A stretch of 64,000 nucleotides of DNA from Haematococcus lacustris (Eukaryota; Chlorophyta; Chlorophyceae; Chlamydomonadales; Haematococcaceae), in contig JASKMD010000030.1 in assembly GCA_030144725.1 (NCBI GenBank), positions 5,634,041 to 5,698,040 on the forward strand. The letters run 5' to 3'. A program made the translations under genes and the position numbers. The notes beneath the pieces are model-generated. The model was not told the origin of the DNA. It was given only the letters and a program-made list of their open reading frames with translations, and searched no databases. Shown here piece by piece: positions 60,587 to 64,000 of the stretch (positions within the stretch are counted from its first letter, which is position 1; the number at the start of each line of letters is the position of its first letter).

Positions 60587-61365
60587 GCCTCAAGTACTCG
60601 GATGTGTCAAAAGGGTCTGGGCCCCTGACCAAGTAAGCCCCAGGCATGCCCCGCTTACGTGCCACAGCTGCCGTTATTGCTCGACACCCCTGCAGCACAC
60701 ACGGCGCCTGCAGCACACCACCCCCTGGGTCAGCCCACGCCACCACGCCCATTCCACTGGCAGGTGGCAGGCATGCGGTCATCACAAGGCACCGCAAGCT
60801 GCAGGCACTGGGTGGAGGAGGATCCAGCCAGCACTGCACTGCACTGCTTGCATGCTAGCCATGCGCCACCCACCCTCTGCACCAAGAGGCACCACCTGCC
60901 TGCCCTGCGACCCCATGCCCTCGTGCTGCGTGCTGGTGGTGCAGGACCGGGGACTTGGTGCTGGTGGACGTCATCGGGCGGCTGGAGAATGGGAAGGCAA
61001 GCAGCAATTCTGGGCCACACCCTATGCGCCTGGCTTCCCTCTTGCCCATGATGTACCCCTGCACCCACCCCTGACAAATGCCCTCCCTCCCTCACTTCCT
61101 CGACCCATTTAACATACTTAAGTTTAATTATACCCATTTAACCCATTGAATCCAAAACTCTTCCCTGTGAAGCCAGTCGTCCTTCCCCCTCTCCCCTTTC
61201 CCCTCCTCCCCCCACCTCCTCCCTCCCCCCTCCCCCCTGGCACCATGTGTCTGCCACCGTGTTCCTGCACTGCTGCCACCAACCGCCTGTGAACACCCCA
61301 GGTGTTCCTGGACACGCGCTCAGCAGGCGCCCCACTGGCCTTCACCATTGGCACCACTAACAAAT
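60587..61365 (+). CDS. FKBP: FKBP-type peptidyl-prolyl isomerase (partial; 5' and 3' exons missing)
   Basis: Three exons join in phase: 60587-60632 (G-L-K-Y-S-D-V-S-K-G-S-G-P-L), 60945-60996 (T-G-D-L-V-L-V-D-V-I-G-R-L-E-N-G-K) and 61302-61365 (V-F-L-D-T-R-S-A-G-A-P-L-A-F-T-I-G). This is the N-terminal half of the FKBP fold, of the kind common in plastid-lumen FKBPs. The enzyme catalyses cis-trans isomerisation of X-Pro bonds. The second exon appears to end with a GC donor (GGGAAG/GCAAGC). The third ends in phase 1 at GTGAGA. The rest of the domain is not found before the window ends, because a transposon of about 2.2 kb occupies the following DNA. Confidence 0.75.
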
Positions 61366-61720
61366 GTGAGATGCAGTCACATGACTGCTGCAGTAGCAGC
61401 AGCAGCAGCGTAGAGGGAGCGGGGGGTGTCCCGCTCAGCTCAGTCTCTTATGCAGCTTTGCAATGCAACGCTAGTTTTCCTTACTCACGAGCAGCAGGCC
61501 CAGTAGCAGCAGGCTCCCCTGCAGCTTCCCTACAAGTTTCCTTCAAGAGCAACAACGGCAGCAGCCCCACAGCCACCGCTGCCGCACCCAACATCACCCT
61601 GCCATCACCCGCCACCGTCGACACGCCCTGTCCAATGCCACCACCTTCACGCTCACACCTCTTTCAATCCTCCTCTTCCTGGCCACATCCGCAGCCATTA
61701 CTGACACCCCATACACAGAT

Positions 61721-63954
61721 AAGCACCTAAGTTGGGACATTTTGAAACGGGGGGTGGCACAACTCATCACTTGCTTGGACAAAACGAATGCAACTCATAT
61801 CGTTGGAGAGATCTACAAGTCCTCTAGCTGCCGATGCCCCCAGCTTAGTATAATTCTCAAGGACTGGAGACTTATGACTTGGCCAGTGGGATACCCCCCC
61901 TAAAACCGGTTTTCCAAACTAAGTGCACCTATGTTGAGACGCTCAAGTATAAACATTTTTCAGGAGAAACTTGGTCCTGCCCTTTTCGTCACTGTATCAC
62001 TATAGGTCCTAGCACCAGATGGCATCAAAAGTTTATGAAAAAACATAAAGTGGTCAGCAGGGTTCTGTGCCCCTACCCTACTTGCGTGACCTGCCACTCT
62101 TGGCACCCCTTTCAGCAACCAACCCACCCAACTCATGCTTGCTGTAGAACCTGTCTACAGCCCTATCATACAGCAGTGGCTGGGCCGTGGCGGAGCGCTG
62201 CACAGCTGCCTGCACCAGCTCAGGGGACACATCCAGCACCTTCCATGCCGCATGCGTCGTCTTCTGCTTGCCGCTCTTGATGGAGGATGCTGCAGCTTCC
62301 AGCATCTGCTTCTTGTTGGGGGGGAACAGGCCTGTCTTAGCAAAGGCCCGCTTCAAAGGCTCGCGGCTGTGGCCCACTGAGAGGTGGAGGGCTGAGTCCA
62401 CCATGCTGATGCGCTGGGGCAACTTGGGGCTGAACCCTTCCGCACCAGCATGGAATGCCGCCCCGGCCACCATCTTGCCATGGCTGGCCTTGACACTGCT
62501 GAAGAGCTGGTCCCAGGGCTGTAGGAAGTGAGTGCACTGGCCAGGGAAGATGAGCATGTCAAACCCCAAAGCTGCTGCAGTGTCCCGCGTCTCACTGCTG
62601 AAGCGTGAGCCATGCCCATCTAGGAGCAGCAATGCTCGGTTCCTCTTGCTCACACCGCCAGGGATCTGCCTAGCCATGCTGACCAGCAGCTTGGGGAACA
62701 GCTGGCCGTCCATCATGTGGGTGCCTGGCTTGAGGATGATGGCCGAGTCAGGGAAGAAAGCAACCCCACCCAGGGCATCCGCAGTCAGCATGGTGCCGGC
62801 GCTGATGTAGTTAGGCGCGAGCACCTGCCCATCAGCTGATCCCCATGCCACACATGTGAGGCTCTGCTTGGCATTGGCAGCTGCAGCCTGAAAGACATGC
62901 TTGGCACCACGCTCTGCCACCACCTTCTGGCCGCTCAGCGGCTGAAAGCCTGTCTCATCTGCATTGAATACCCGGTCAGGCCGCTGCAAATACGCCTGCC
63001 CCCTGCAGCACGTCTTCTTCAGGGTGGGCATGAGCTTGCTGTCAAACCACTCTTCTAATGCCTCCCGCTTTTGGGCAGCAGCCCGACGCGCTTTGGTGAG
63101 GGGGGAGGCTTTGCGTAGCGTGAGCCCATGGCGCCCCATGAAGGCAGAAAACCACTTCTTGCTTGGGGTGGCACCACCAAAGGGTGGTGGCTCATCCCTA
63201 CGCTCACGGGCCTTTGCTATGGTGCCCACAGCAGCCAGTAGTGCAAGCTTTGTCACCCCCTGCCCCTGCTCCTGTGACCCCTTCACCATGCTGACCAGCC
63301 ACTTCTCCTCAGCCGGGACCAGAACTGTGGGCCGGCCCTGCTTGGGAAGTGTCCCACCCCTGCTGATGACCCTGTTAAGGGTGGAGCGGCTGACTCCATG
63401 TTGTTGGGCCAGGGCACGCTGGGAAGTGCGCGCAACACCCCTTTGGTACTTGAAGTAGGCCTTGGCAGCAGCAACAAGCTTGCTGGGCCTTGCAGCTGCG
63501 CTGGTAGAAGCCTTGCTGGATCCCTTCACTGCCTTGCTAGGTGTACGGGCCATGTGGGATGAGGTTAAAGCTGCAAGTCAGGTGGAATGAACGCCAAAAT
63601 TAGCCGCATGAGGCATTTTCCGGCTGTTTCTAGCCCGTGCTATGACACGGAGGTGTTGCAATAACGCGAAGCGCGCTCATTGCGCAACTTGCGTCACCCA
63701 CCAAGGTATCTAGCAATGCGGTGGATGCGGTGAATCACGCTCGCGGATGGCCAGGCGCGGCCTTAAGTCATGTCCCGGTCATTTTGGGCCTAAGCGGCGA
63801 ATCTCAGAACTCAGCCGCGACAATGTGTGGATAAGACGCGACCCGACAACCACCACCATAACCACCATTGCTAACGGTGCGCGAAAGAAAAAGGGGGGGC
63901 TACAGCAAGTTTTCGGCGGATCCGGGGGACGCGGGTGTCCCAACTTAGGTGCTT
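61721..63954 (-). mobile_element. Complete pogo-like DNA transposon
   Basis: Terminal inverted repeats AAGCACCTAAGTTGGGACA at 61721-61739 and its reverse complement at 63936-63954 enclose one transposase gene. A TA follows the right end; the left end shows TA only if the element starts one base later, so the target duplication is slightly irregular. A related but imperfect string (AGTGCACCTATGTTGAGAC) lies near 61920. Inserted between FKBP exons, opposite to the FKBP direction. Confidence 0.85.
62078..63553 (-). CDS. pogo/Tigger-like DDE transposase, intact
   Basis: A 491-aa single open frame with no stop or frameshift. A helix-turn-helix of the psq type is at residues 43-63 (S-Q-R-A-L-A-Q-Q-H-G-V-S-R-S-T-L). 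The DDE domain (DDE_1) has N-A-D-E-T-G-F (D199), L-L-L-D-G-H-G-S (D312) and H-F-L-Q-P-W-D (D348), the catalytic triad in the expected order and spacing. The length agrees with full pogo-like transposases. It would bind the element's ends and catalyse cut-and-paste transposition at TA. Because it is intact, it may be recently active. The ATG at 63553 is the first in frame and the protein starts with a basic stretch. Confidence 0.9.
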   Translation of the reverse strand: MARTPSKAVKGSSKASTSAAARPSKLVAAAKAYFKYQRGVARTSQRALAQQHGVSRSTLNRVISRGGTLPKQGRPTVLVPAEEKWLVSMVKGSQEQGQGVTKLALLAAVGTIAKARERRDEPPPFGGATPSKKWFSAFMGRHGLTLRKASPLTKARRAAAQKREALEEWFDSKLMPTLKKTCCRGQAYLQRPDRVFNADETGFQPLSGQKVVAERGAKHVFQAAAANAKQSLTCVAWGSADGQVLAPNYISAGTMLTADALGGVAFFPDSAIILKPGTHMMDGQLFPKLLVSMARQIPGGVSKRNRALLLLDGHGSRFSSETRDTAAALGFDMLIFPGQCTHFLQPWDQLFSSVKASHGKMVAGAAFHAGAEGFSPKLPQRISMVDSALHLSVGHSREPLKRAFAKTGLFPPNKKQMLEAAASSIKSGKQKTTHAAWKVLDVSPELVQAAVQRSATAQPLLYDRAVDRFYSKHELGGLVAERGAKSGRSRK

Positions 63955-63962
63955 TACTGTGT

Positions 63963-63963
63963 A

Positions 63964-64000
<37 letters not shown>
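63963..64000. repeat. CTG triplet run at the window edge
   Basis: At least twelve CTG units immediately after the transposon; the run may continue past the window. Confidence 0.85.

Overview
The window looks like nuclear DNA of a chlorophyte alga of the Chlamydomonadales, plausibly Haematococcus or a close relative. This is inference. It rests on GC-rich DNA crowded with simple repeats, many short exons, proteins with long poly-Gln/Ala/Gly/Pro tracts, TGTAA polyadenylation signals just downstream of one stop codon, and scattered TTAGGG/CCCTAA runs. A 500-base run of N at 31001-31500 shows it is a draft scaffold. Gene models were built by hand from homology, splice signals and intron phase, without transcript evidence.

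Layout. 1-5.4 kb: repeats with no convincing gene. 5.4-11.5 kb: minus-strand AlkB-type dioxygenase with a very long low-complexity C-terminus. 12-14 kb: fragments of a dispersed element and small palindromic repeats. 14.9-21.1 kb: minus-strand exons of unidentified proteins, a signal-peptide exon and a decayed duplicate of it, and a roughly 300-bp intronic GGGGCG repeat. 21.6-25.9 kb: minus-strand ERI2-type 3'-5' exonuclease with a C-terminal GRF zinc finger. 27-35.1 kb: minus-strand SWI/SNF (BRM-like) ATPase whose helicase core is absent and probably lies in the assembly gap. 36.4-43 kb: two DNA elements with related inverted ends, flanking a minus-strand SAM-dependent methyltransferase (37.3-41.9 kb). 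43.4-57.2 kb: one minus-strand chain of 19 phase-compatible exons (about 2153 aa) ending in a PTC7-type PP2C domain. 57.3-59.6 kb: reverse-transcriptase fragment and TnpB/Fanzor-like fragments. 60.6 kb to the end: plus-strand FKBP-type prolyl isomerase exons, with an intact pogo-like transposon inserted in an intron in the opposite orientation.

The host genes share no pathway; they cover nucleic-acid repair and processing, chromatin remodelling, methyl transfer, signalling and protein folding. The accessory interest lies in at least seven dispersed copies carrying a D-R-D-x-N-x-x-x-N motif that resembles the RuvC-III end of TnpB/Fanzor nucleases, in the inverted-repeat elements, and in long G-rich or CCTG repeats lying directly against splice sites.
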